From positions 1 through 64,000 of the forward strand of contig QANU01014370.1 of assembly GCA_003254905.1 (NCBI GenBank): a stretch of DNA of 64,000 nucleotides, in the 5' to 3' direction. How positions within the stretch are numbered: the stretch's first letter is position 1; every line of letters begins with the position of its first letter. Source of the stretch: Nissolia schottii. Taxonomy: Eukaryota; Streptophyta; Magnoliopsida; Fabales; Fabaceae. Shown one piece after another: positions 50,453 to 60,559 of the stretch. Under the pieces are notes generated by a model that saw nothing but the letters and a program-made list of their open reading frames with translations, searched no databases and had not been told where the DNA came from. The position numbers and the translations under genes were made by a program.

Positions 50453-52072
50453 TCAGTAGCCTTCCTTTTTGTTCATGTTCTTCCTAATTGTCTCTGCATT
50501 TTCCTTGACATACTCAGCTGACTCCTGAGCCTTTCCCAGCACAGTGTCTGCTGCCTTGTTGGCAGTGTTCTTAGCAGAATCCCATGTCTCTTGCATTGTC
50601 TGCTTTGCTTTCTCAGCAATGTTCTGTGAGGCTGCCCTGTTGGCTGTGTCCTTAGCCGAATCCCACGTCTCTTGCACTGATTGCTTTGCTTTCTCAGAAA
50701 TGTCTTGTGCTCTATTTGATACATGATTGGCAGTGTCTCTTGTCCTGTTAGCCACCTGCTTCAATAATAAAAACATCACATTACAACTTTAATTTAAGAC
50801 AAAATCTTCAATTTGGTCCCTCAACAAAACATCAAGGGACAAAGTAGCCTCTTATGACACAAAAATCCGCTCAAACTCCCTCAGAATTCAAAATTAAGCG
50901 ATGTTTTAGTCTTAAAGATAGTGTTTGATTCTTATCCTGAGACAAAAAGGACGAAGGCAAGAGAGATAGAAGAGATTCGTCTCCTGCCTCACGGGAACCA
51001 AACGCTACCTAAATGTGTCAAATTTAGACAATCTAATTTTATACTCTTAGGAATAAAATTAAGTATATTATTTGGTGCGTTTTAGATATCAAAGTGTCTC
51101 ACATTTTAAATGCTGAGTGCTTAAGCAATATCTAAAATATTTACTCGATTAAAAAATAAATATACATGCCACGTCATTTTAACAAATAAGTTTTAGAGAA
51201 AAATTGTAACTTTCTTGCATTTTTCATCGTAAAATAAATGTGATAAAATAACTAACACATATATATGTAAGACATTTGTAGAGTGACCGGTTACATTACA
51301 TGTTCTGTTGTGGAGTAAGCCTTGTCTTGCACTGAATCACTTGTGATGCTGTTATTCACTGTTTCACTTGCTCCTTGCTGGACACCATCAGTGGTCACCG
51401 AACCTTCCTGCTGATTAGGCGATCTTGGTACCTAAATTAAGGTTGTTAAAGTTAAGATTTTATGTAAGATTGGAAGAGCAAAATAAAACGTAAAACGTAA
51501 AATTGTAACATAATTTAAATTGTAAGATCTTAGATCGTAACATGTTATCAATCACCAATTAGGATTTTTCTTTTCTTTCTCTTTTTTTTCACATTGCATT
51601 GTCTTCTAAAGGAAGAAATTGACAAGTATATTAATTAGGACCCTCTATGAGGCCTTACTTTAAATAGTAACGAATCTTCGTAAGTGAAAATTTAACATAA
51701 CTTACTCATGTTTTGATTTTCATCCCTAATCAAATTTTCTTGTAGGATGAATATTTGGATCCATATATCTTTTTTTATTATCAATTTTAAAAATTAAAAC
51801 TAATGAAATCATGTGAAACTTTCACACCAGAAAATCCAGTCCCTACTTCAAATATTTTTGTACGCCTTTCTCTTCACATGGCAGAATTATACAAAAGGAA
51901 AATGAAAATATTCACTTTGTATAAAATCATGAGATAATATATAATTTACTTGGATGGGCCTAGGGGTAGCAGCAGCAAAGACCCTAGGATTCCAAGCACG
52001 AGCCTTAGCAATTGTTGCTCCAGCAGAGCCAAACTTTGGGAGGGAGGTGATTAAGGCTGTGAAGCTTGCCAT
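50453..52072 (-). CDS. LEA-type protein with 11-mer-like repeats, organelle-targeted candidate
   Basis: Three exons in frame: 52072-51950, 51431-51300, 50755-50453. The product is 185 residues. The N-terminal ~40 residues (MASFTALITSLPKFGSAG..., no acidic residues, Arg- and Ala-rich) look like a mitochondrial or plastid targeting peptide. A Gln/Ser/Thr-rich linker follows. The C-terminal 100 residues are amphipathic and Lys/Ala/Glu/Asp-rich. They carry two copies of EKAKQ(S/T)(V/M)QETWDSAK(D/N)TAN, the pattern of group 3 / LEA_4 proteins that fold into helices on drying. The role is likely membrane or protein protection in seeds or drought. The exact LEA subgroup and organelle are inferred. 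Confidence 0.8.
50919..51007. mobile_element. Small MITE in LEA intron 2
   Basis: The ends TAGTGTTTGATTC and GAACCAAACGCTA are inverted repeats, and the next bases pair further (CTTATCCTGAGACA with TCTCCTGCCTCACGG). The element is about 89 bp and non-coding. Confidence 0.6.
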
Positions 52073-52438
52073 TGTAATTGTTCTCTCTTATTTTAGTTTC
52101 TTCTGTTCTTTGTATGGTGAATTCAGTTCTATGCAATTTTTCTTGTTGCCTTGTTCATCGTTGTGTAATAATGAACATGTATATAAAGGGTTCCTATGCG
52201 GTTTGATCGCGGGTCAAGAGTAATTCACGCTCAATGGTGGTATAAGATAAAAAGAAATTGTGCTCAACTCAATGAGGACCCAGTATTATAGGACAGTTAA
52301 TTATAGAGTTATGTTGTAAGGATATAGTGCTACAGTCTAGTGGTAAACCTTCTTTCCCGTTTTGGGAAAAAGACGTAAAATTAAATTCAACGAGTGTTAA
52401 TATCTCTTTTTTAATTATTATTATTATTAGTAGTAGTA
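52073..52438. other. LEA gene upstream region
   Basis: This is the likely promoter on the - strand. A small + strand ORF (51954-52223) overlaps LEA exon 1 in antisense and is not supported. Confidence 0.35.
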
Positions 52439-53106
52439 GTGTTACATGTACACCATATTTTCATCTATCATACATCCACTTCATATTAAATATGTTTGGG
52501 CTCATTACGAATACTCATTTACGCATAAATTCCCACTTTACACACGATTTACGTTTCTCAGTTTTCATTCGCGTGCACAAACTTTATAAACATATGTATA
52601 TAAACATTATGTAGTAAAATGCACAAACATTACTCGCTTATGCGCACAAACCTTTACATGACCATACATTCCAAAATGCATTAGACTCTTTGATGCACAA
52701 ACTTTATAAGCAACTGTGCACAAATTTTATGTAGTAGAATGCGCAAATATTACACACTTATGTTCACAAGTATAATATTTCACAAATAATTATCCACTCA
52801 AGTATAAGTAACAAGTAAATCACCATTGTTAAAAGTAGACATCATCCATTTTAAAAGAAAATCAACATTTTATCATCTTAATTTCATTTTAATCAACTTT
52901 CATAAGATAGGAGGATGATGATGAGGATGCCGATGGTGAGAGGATGAAGAGGATGGCTATGATGGAAAACAATGAGGGAACGACTTCGAGATTGGGCGCA
53001 CATTATTTATGATTTTGAAAACTATACACGTATCTTGATTATTAATTACAAATAATTAAACGGTATATGTATGAGTAAATGCAAATTAGGTGTACATAAA
53101 ACATTT
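52439..53106. mobile_element. TIR element, longer relative of 23209-23424
   Basis: It begins GTTACATGTACACCATATTT and ends TAGGTGTACATAAAACATTT, with the inner GGTATATGTATGAG close to the partner's GTATATGTATGGTG. Inside are repeated GCACAAACTTTATA / GCACAAACATTAC phrases shared with the copy at 23209. It is non-coding. Confidence 0.55.
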
Positions 53107-53996
53107 TTGTATTATTATTATTATTTCCTGAATGGTGTCATGATTGGGAATGGAAACTATATAATGATTGGTTAAGTACACACATAAGTTTGGACACACC
53201 AAAATGATAGCTTTCGAGATGATTCCATACACTTGGACTAACTGACAGGTATAGCCAATTAGTTGACAGTTAGCTTACGTCACCATCTAAACTTGTGTCA
53301 TCATAAGAAATATTTGAAAAGTAACATTGTGTCATAATTAAGAAAAAGTTCTAGAATATAGTTGAAATGAGAAATCACTCTCACGCTATGTATTTCTCTC
53401 AATTCTTGTTTTCAACACTCAACACTCACGGGCCTTCACTCAAATCTTCTTTGAATGATGACGATTAGTTACGAAACCGTCTTGTAAATGATCATTACTC
53501 TCCTCGTTCGACGCTCGGTCATCGGCGTACGCTCCGTTGATTCGGTTAGTCGGCCCGTGGCCTTGCTTCTTTTGCAACTTGCTCGAGATATTGCTCGTTG
53601 TTTGCGTGATGGTAGCCATTTCAGGGCAGTCTAGTTGCGAGCTAGGTTTTGTTCTAGCTTCATTTAGTGTTTGCTTCAAGGTGTATTATAGAAGGATGGA
53701 TAATGTTATATTTCTTGTTACTCTTTGGTAGGTTTGGAGGTTGGCGATGAGTAATGATGTCTAGCTGATTTTTTTTTTTTTTCTTCTCAACAAAGTGTCA
53801 GGAAATTTAGAGGCAGAAATTGTAGTCATTCGTCACGGTTGGCGTGAGACTTAGGGTACCGTCGCGTTGTGTGCCAAAGTGATTATTTGGACTAATACGA
53901 TGACATAATTAATTTTTCAAAGACTTAAATGATAGATTACTCTCTTCTTTTTATTATTTGTTCACTTAAATCTATGGCTGAAACACTTATCTCAAA
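53107..53996. other. Intergenic DNA, no supported gene
   Basis: An open frame on the - strand (53679-53440, Gln/Ser/Asn-rich with EMATITQTTSNIS) has no family I recognise. Its base composition is higher in GC than the surroundings. It may be a retroelement remnant. Confidence 0.3.
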
Positions 53997-54235
53997 TGTC
54001 TTTGAAGAGGGTAGAGTTAGAGAATAACAACTTTTGTTAGTTAGTTAAATCATTGGTTAGTTTCTTAAGAAGTTTTTCCTTTTAAGTCTCAGGGTATCTG
54101 AGTCAATAAATACCTTTCAAGGTATTGTGTAATGCAACTCACTTAAGAAAAACACATTCAGCTTTGCTCCTCCATTCTCTATATCTCTCGGGGCTCTTGA
54201 GCTCAGTACCTCATAGTCTTTTCATCGGATTAACA
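53997..54235 (+). mobile_element. Possible solo LTR (Ty1/copia-like)
   Basis: It has TGTCT...ATTAACA ends, a TATA-like AATAAATACC at about 54106-54115, then a leader-like AACACATTCAGCTTTGCTCC. The layout is that of a small copia LTR. No clean 5-bp target duplication was read, so this is tentative. Confidence 0.35.
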
Positions 54236-55282
54236 TTCAGTTAGATACTACCATACATTATATTCTAGTCCACTACTAAACCAACCCACCCTTTGCAAAG
54301 ATCAAAATTTTAAACAAATGTAGTTTCTTCACCGGATAAATGAATTGAAGTATTCAAAAAATTAGTTCATATATACAATTTTTTGTTACATCATACACTT
54401 AGTCACTGGAAAATTCTTGCCGTATAAGCTAGAAAAATGGCAAGAGATTCAACTTTTGTGCCATTAGGTACTGTAAGAAACATTCAACTAGAGAAATTAT
54501 TGGATTGTCATAACACTTGTATTCCCTCCAAGAATAAAGTGACATTTTAATCACAAAATCCTCACTCTCTTACATTTTAATCTAAATCGTTACTCTATCG
54601 TTGAGTAGAGCACAATTTAACTCTACTACTTCATGAACGCCCAATAATTTATCTACCAATTCTCACTACTATAAAAACATTCACAAAAAAAAAAAAAAGA
54701 TCAAGGGCTTTTTGTGCGTATATGCATTTACATTTAATGGCGAGCTTGGTTAAAAATCACAAACAAGAACTCAAGGTATTGATTGACATTCAAATGTGAC
54801 ATGGGTTTGCAGAAGCATTTCTTAAAATTGTTTACTTGTGAGATGTTGTGGCATTTTTTTTCCCACTAAGAAGTATCTAATATAGAAGCAAAAGAAGGGG
54901 CAGTAACATTCCTATTATCATGGAAAGCAAAAAGGGTTAGAGTATATGGGAAACAGGCTTAAAATTACAAGCAGATGACGCCCATTTTAGAAGCATTATG
55001 AGCTGCAAAACTAACGTATGCTGGAATTTTCTTCAAAGACCAATTGGTAAAACAAGACAGCATTTTATTCAATTGTCACAGGGCCAAAAGGTACACTACC
55101 ATTTTATTCAGCCTTCAATCTAACAGTAACATGTCAGGTAAAAAAAAAGTGAGTTCAAGTGTGTAACTACAAACTGGAAACAAAGCAGATACAAATTAGT
55201 GAAATAAAATAAAATAGAAGCCAACAACTCTCATGGGAGGATGAAATAAATCCAGGCCATGCCAATCACAAGTTCAGGACGT
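54236..55282. other. Intergenic DNA and RGP 3' UTR
   Basis: No gene was recognised. The last 250-300 bp probably form the 3' UTR of the - strand RGP gene. Confidence 0.35.
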
Positions 55283-56326
55283 TCATCTGGATGCAACCGA
55301 CTTCCAGAGCTTGACCCACGCCTCCATGGCTTCGGCAGCACGAGTAAACATCGGATCAACCTTCCCAAGCTGCTCTTTCACTGTTTTGGCTATCTCAACG
55401 ACACAGTCCTCAGCCGTAGTTGCCGATTGTGGCAACCTCACCGACTGGAAGAAAGGAACAACTTCCTCCATCAGTTTCACCCCTTCCCATTCTTTCTTCA
55501 AGCTCTCCACAGCGTTCCCTCTTTCGTTTCTCCAAACATAGGGCAAACCACTTTTCACGCCAAGGCCAAGGTGATCACATATAACTTTCACGCACATTCC
55601 ACACCATATGTCTTCCACAGTTTCCCACCTAAACTTTCCTTCACCTGACAGCCTCAAAGCCGGGACCAATGCCGGGCCAATTGCTTCTCGATTGAAGGCA
55701 ATGTTGATCCCGCTAACTGGCAGCATGGTTCTTGCGGGAACAGTCAGAACAGCATCCACATATCGCAAATTCCTCTGTCCTGGTTTAAGAGCTTGTGTCG
55801 GTGCATCAAGGTCTGCCAGATTGAGCCATAACCCGCATGAAAGAGCACAATCAACCCCGCTTCGCAGGCTAAATGGGTACCCACGAACAAAATCTGCACC
55901 CTTCCGGAATGGATCATAGAGTGTATTAAAGAAGAAAGGGGTAGCAGGAGTCTTCAGGTTCACAATATGCTGAGCCACAGGATCCACCAAATTTCCCGCA
56001 TTGTCTTTTGCTGGAACACAATCATCATCCACACAGACAACATACTTCTTCCGAGAAATTAGAAAGCCAAAATATCTACATGAGTACCCAGAGAAGAGAA
56101 CAGAAGTGGAAGAACCCACCGCACGCTCGATATCAGCCTTTGAATAGACATCCGCGCTGAAACCTTGAGGAATTTGGAGTTCCTCCTTGAGTTCAGGATC
56201 TTTAATTATTATCAGGTGGAAACGGGAGAAAATTGGCTTCCATTCATTCATAAAAGATGAAAGGTCCGAGCGCAGTGCGCCAATCACAATGTCCACCTCA
56301 TTATCGTTGATAATTGCTTGAGACAT
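55283..56326 (-). CDS. RGP5: Reversibly glycosylated polypeptide (UDP-arabinopyranose mutase family), RGP5-like
   Basis: One uninterrupted frame of 347 residues starts MSQAIINDNEVDIVIGAL. It carries the family's acidic triad in VVCVDDDCVPAK (about 95-106). It also has FFFNTLYDPF, the RGYPFSLRSG segment where the family is self-glycosylated on Arg, and GLWLNLADLDAPTQAL. The family interconverts UDP-arabinopyranose and UDP-arabinofuranose at the Golgi face, feeding cell-wall arabinan. By overall phrasing this is closer to the divergent RGP5 clade, and in Arabidopsis that member was reported without clear mutase activity. The role may therefore be partner-like. No intron or signal peptide is visible. 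The upstream neighbour's stop lies only 84 bp away on the same strand. Confidence 0.93.
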   Translation of the reverse strand: MSQAIINDNEVDIVIGALRSDLSSFMNEWKPIFSRFHLIIIKDPELKEELQIPQGFSADVYSKADIERAVGSSTSVLFSGYSCRYFGFLISRKKYVVCVDDDCVPAKDNAGNLVDPVAQHIVNLKTPATPFFFNTLYDPFRKGADFVRGYPFSLRSGVDCALSCGLWLNLADLDAPTQALKPGQRNLRYVDAVLTVPARTMLPVSGINIAFNREAIGPALVPALRLSGEGKFRWETVEDIWCGMCVKVICDHLGLGVKSGLPYVWRNERGNAVESLKKEWEGVKLMEEVVPFFQSVRLPQSATTAEDCVVEIAKTVKEQLGKVDPMFTRAAEAMEAWVKLWKSVASR

Positions 56327-56410
56327 CTTTTGAACTCTTGTTTGTCCTTCTTAACCCTGATGAGTCAAATTCGAAATGCACTCGAGTGTTGACAAAAGTT
56401 TAATCTTATC

Positions 56411-57947
56411 TTAGAATTTTTCAGAACATCCTGTCAGAAGATATTCAAAGGGTCAGAAAAGAAACATTTGTCACTACAGGAATAGTCAAGATACATATGA
56501 GATAAAAATTTTAAATAACTCACTGGTAGGAAGCACAGGGGTCAAAATATGTTGGATATTGAGTGCCTGAACAAGTGAGAGGACTTCATCCTTACCGGTT
56601 GCTATAAACAGTCTCAGAACTTTCTCAGTGAGCTTTCCAGCCTTCAATATTCTCTGCCCACAAAAATCATGCAATGCAGTGAGGATGCTGAACAATAATG
56701 AGAGAGTCAAACTTCAGCATCGAATGAAAGAGTTATATTCTACAAAGACAACAAAAGAATCAAAAGCAAATCTACAAATAGCCCTACACAAAATTACGAT
56801 ACATGGGAGATTGAGAGTCCCAAATCCCATCAATAGAGGAAAATTATAAAGATGCTTTCCTTCATTGATCCAATTAAGATCCAATGTTCACAGCAACAGG
56901 AATAGGAAAATTCAAAATTTGACAGGAAAGCAGGAAGTAAAGCAAATTCTGGTACAAGGACAACCAACAACAACAACAATTAAACCATTTTTCCACCACA
57001 TGAGAAGAGCTACAGATCAAACACAGTGTTATCAAATATCCGTTGTAGCGCCGCTATACCAATATAACATAGTCGGTTTTTGAGCTGGCCACTATGCTAT
57101 TTTACCATGCTAATTGGCTGTATAGCGGAAATAGCGGCGCTATAGCGAAAAATAGTGGGTTTTGAGAAAAACGCTATTTTTTGCTATTTCGCTATTGATA
57201 ACATTGATCAAACGACATCATTGCATCCTATCATAAACCATGCTTACAAACAAAAACAATTAAGCCTTGTCCCTAGGTGCGACTAGCTACATGGATCGTC
57301 ATAGATTATGTTTGCATTCGTGAGGAATTCTTAATTAGGCGTTTAACATATCAGATGCGCACACAATAAAAGTGAGTCCTGCCACCTTTATTGTGTGTAC
57401 ACTCAAAAATGATGTGTTAAAATCGTGCCTATGTAAGAATTTCTCTACATACAAACCATTAAAATCTAAATCTCTTTTAAAAGTTTCACATGTGGTTTTT
57501 CTAAGTCTCTCTCTACCTCTATCTAGCCATCAAAATTTAAGTTATCAACTACTAATCCAATCTTCTAACCCCGACACTTTACTTAACAAAGTCCTCCTGA
57601 TTTTCAACTATCATAACCAACCACCTAAAAGACAAAGCTTGCAGCTGCAATAACCATGAAGTAACTCTCACCTCATGAGAAATTCACACAAACAAGACAT
57701 AAGATGCAGATAAATAATGAATTAATAACAGAAATAATAGCTCAAACTGCAAAGGAAAGGAATGAATACAGTTAAAGCACACATCCCTAAATAAAATTAG
57801 AAGGTTGACGGAAGAGTAATTACGGTGCAAGTTTCGTTTTTTACGGCAGATCTAGTCAGAATACAATGAAGAAACCAAAAGGGTCGTTTCGGAATGGATC
57901 ATTAATAACACCTACGGAACAATCAAGCTATGCTCAATGAAGGGTTG

Positions 57948-57985
<38 letters not shown>

Positions 57986-58100
57986 CCAGGAAGAGGTCGA
58001 GGAGGATGTGATCAGGAAGGGGAGAGAGATCGGAGAAGTCGGAGAGATTAAGGACGGCTGAGTCAATGGTGAGAGATAGTAGCGATGGCGGTGTTCTCAT
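56411..58100 (-). CDS. Small 87-residue conserved-looking protein
   Basis: Three exons in frame: 58100-57987, 56653-56524, 56430-56411. The product has 87 residues. The N-terminal part (LLSLTIDSAVLNLSDFSDLS then PLPDHILLDLFL) resembles the first helices of an F-box. The rest (ILKAGKLTEKVLRLFIATGK, DEVLSLVQALNIQHILTPVL) is a compact helical stretch, and the protein ends PTRCSEKF. It is too short for a full F-box/LRR protein. I believe related short proteins exist across plants but cannot name a function. The last exon codes for only six residues. Intron 1 holds an hAT-type MITE, and a GA microsatellite starts intron 1. Confidence 0.7.
57023..57205. mobile_element. hAT-type MITE with perfect 8-bp target duplication
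   Basis: A 183-bp element is flanked by GATCAAAC on both sides (57015-57022 and 57206-57213). The ends, ACAGTGTTATCAAATA and CTATTGATAACATT, form terminal inverted repeats. The core holds inverted TAGCGCCGCTATA / TAGCGGCGCTATAGCG phrases typical of a widespread plant hAT MITE family. It lies in intron 1 of the 87-residue gene. Confidence 0.88.
57952..57980 (+). repeat. (GA)n microsatellite
   Basis: About fourteen GA units lie six bases beyond the exon 1 donor of the 87-residue gene. On the coding strand this is a CT-rich intron start. Confidence 0.9.
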
Positions 58101-58420
58101 TCATTCCCTTCCACTCTTTCTCCTACTCCTCTCTCTTTCTTCAACAACACAAAAAGGGGTAAATGATTTAATAATAATAGCCAATAATAATATCATAAAA
58201 ATAAATAAATATTGCTGGGGCTTTTGTGAGTGATTGAGAATGTTGAGAATTATTCAACAACTTCACGAGGAAAGAGAGAGAGAGTGAGAGAGAGGGGACC
58301 GGATCCTGGAATCTCTGCGGTGTTTTCCGTCCTCTCTATTGGATTGTGCGTTGCTCTCTTTGCGGGCAAAGGATGAGAAGCGTCAACCTCCTCCTCCTTC
58401 CCATCGTACGGACAATTTTG

Positions 58421-58682
58421 CTCTTTTGCCCCTATCATACAAACTATTTACGAAAGTACCACTGTTTTGAAACATATTACAGGAATATCACTGTTTTGAA
58501 AACATATTACAGGAGTACCACTGTTTTGAAAAAAGTTTTTGTACTTTTACATTGTGCAAAGCATGTTATGTTTTCAAAACAGTGGTACTCCTGTAATATG
58601 TTTTCAAAACAGTGGTACTCCTGTAATATGTTTCAAAACAGTGGTACTTTCGTAAATAGTTTGTATGATAGGGGCAAAAGAG
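58421..58682. repeat. Long inverted repeat with 30-bp subrepeats, ending at an N gap
   Basis: Two 112-bp arms (58421-58532 and 58571-58682) are reverse complements with about two mismatches, around a 38-bp loop. Each arm has nearly three copies of a 30-bp unit close to TACCACTGTTTTGAAAACAT plus ATTACAGGAG. The N follows at 58683. This could be a fold-back transposon or a sequencing/assembly fold-back. The ORF at 58346-58702 runs through it and is an artefact. Confidence 0.9.
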
Positions 58683-58683
58683 N

Positions 58684-59954
58684 CGATTTGGAACTCGATT
58701 AATTTGGTCCGATTTGATTGAAATTCCACGCTGACCTTTGATTAAGGAGTGAAGATATCTGCCTTCTTGATTAACTCCATGTTGACAAGAGACAAAAATA
58801 CATCATTACATAAACCGCAAGTACTTGGAATCATGAAAAAATAAATAGGAAGGTTGGGCTTTTCTTATAATAAGTCTATAACATGTATATTTTCTGAAGT
58901 GTTTATTATGAGATACTTCTCATAGTTTCTCTACGTGAGTATGAACTACTTTTATTGTACTTGGGAAAAGGATGCAAGACCCAAGATAATGTTAGATGTG
59001 TCACATTAAATATGACATTTAATGATATCAAAATTTTATGTATAAGTCGTAAAAAATTTGTTTGAGTTAAATGGTTCAAAGTTTGTTTACTATTTAAATA
59101 TGGACGAGTGAAGCACACATCTTATTTAGTAAATATTTAAATTGTGAGACACCTTTACCAAAAGCATTAAATTTTCAGAATAAGAAGGATTAGGAAAAAA
59201 AATTGAAAATTGTGGAATATTATGAGATAAATTTTCAAAAAAGAAAGGCATATGTAGAGTTCATCCCTTAGTAGAAAAAAAAAAAACTCTTAAAAGATTT
59301 GTATCTCTTAAAGGGATGTATCTCTTCATTAAGATACATTTATTCATGTTCATAACAAGATGTTTATAAATATGACAATTGAATGACAAACAATATATCA
59401 TATTTTCTGCACATTTTCATAATCAATTCAAACATGTCTCAATACTTCTTTTTTTTATGTACAAAACGAATTATATAGACTATCACTTCATAAACTATCA
59501 TTGATATCAATACTTGATTGTGTGTGAGCAAAATAAATTAAGTGTTCATTGTATCCTACAAGAAATCTAATCATTACTCCCATCTTGAAAGTCAAGATAA
59601 TAGGATCAGAATCTTGTAAGGTTATCCCATGCTATGTATCCAAAGCATAAACTTGTTTTGAGTATTATAATTTCATCAAAGTAACAACTAACAACGTAAA
59701 AAGCACAGCTCAGTCAATTAAGGTTAAGTCATCTACAAAAGATTATGCTTGTCACAAGGCTTATTCGCCGTCGAGTTTCTCCAACGACACATGCCTCCCC
59801 CAACTATTGGTCAACAAATAAACAACGAGCACACGCATCACTGTTGATTCATTTGTACCTATAAATTTGAATATGTTCAGAGTGAACTAGTCCCAAAGAA
59901 AAGTTTATGTAGCATATACCTTAAAGGTTTTGCTCATATTTTTGAATCTTCTAC
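58684..59954. other. AT-rich intergenic DNA
   Basis: No gene or clear transposon ends were recognised. Confidence 0.4.
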
Positions 59955-60062
59955 TAACAGATAGTTGGTCGAGTGGTAAACAAATTTGTTTCCTTTTAAA
60001 AAGTTTAGTTTCGAGACCCTCAAAGAAAAAGACGTGTAAGGAAGGCAACCATAATACCTCGG
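59955..60062 (+). mobile_element. tRNA-derived SINE candidate
   Basis: An A-box-like TGGTCGAGTGG (59966-59976) is followed 42 bp later by a B-box-like GTTTCGAGACC (60008-60018), the internal promoter layout of tRNA-type SINEs. A second B-box-like CGGTTCGAGACC occurs at 60244-60255, perhaps part of another fragment. It is not a functional tRNA: the cloverleaf cannot be completed. Confidence 0.45.
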
Positions 60063-60262
60063 ATTAAATTAGTTAATCTTACTAGTGGTGAATGAATATC
60101 AATGAATTTTTTTCTTTTTACACTTCTTCTTTGCGGATCGTAGTGCCACAAGTTGCCATCGTTGTTTCCAGCATGAATAAGGGTTTCTACGGAGTCCTAT
60201 TTAACCCGATGCAACCTATCCTTTGTACAAAATCTTATTTCCTCGGTTCGAGACCGACAAAT

Positions 60263-60334
60263 GGATTTGATAGTATTTAAAACAACAACGTAGTTGTCTC
60301 GAACCGGATTTGATAGTATTTAAAACAACGTAGT
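60263..60334 (+). repeat. Short direct duplication
   Basis: GGATTTGATAGTATTTAAAA followed by CAACGTAGTT occurs twice (about 60263-60294 and 60306-60334), separated by TGTCTCGAACC. It lies 225 bp upstream of the Oxa1-type gene. Confidence 0.8.
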
Positions 60335-60559
60335 TCAATTCAATGACACACATGGATTTAGCAAGCATTTTCTGGCCCAAAACGAAAAATCAGCCCAGCC
60401 CAAATAATGGGATCCTAACTCCTAACTAATCTCTTGAGCCAAAAAAATAGGATAAAAGAACTAACTAATCTCGAAGTGAATCCTCCACGCTGCTCAGCTA
60501 GGCAAGTTACACTTCAGCAGTTTAATTCCGAACACCTTGCTCCCTCGCTTCCGCCGTCG

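Noticed and set aside
50544-50726. Plus-strand frame with two repeated SHVSC phrases
   Set aside because: Antisense to the LEA repeats.
55259-55919. Plus-strand frames opposite the RGP gene
   Set aside because: Antisense shadows of a strongly supported coding sequence.
57372-57653. Plus-strand frame of 93 residues
   Set aside because: It lies in the intron of the 87-residue gene, on the opposite strand, with no recognisable domain.
59961-60020. Functional tRNA gene
   Set aside because: A and B boxes are present but acceptor and anticodon stems do not form; read as a SINE fragment instead.
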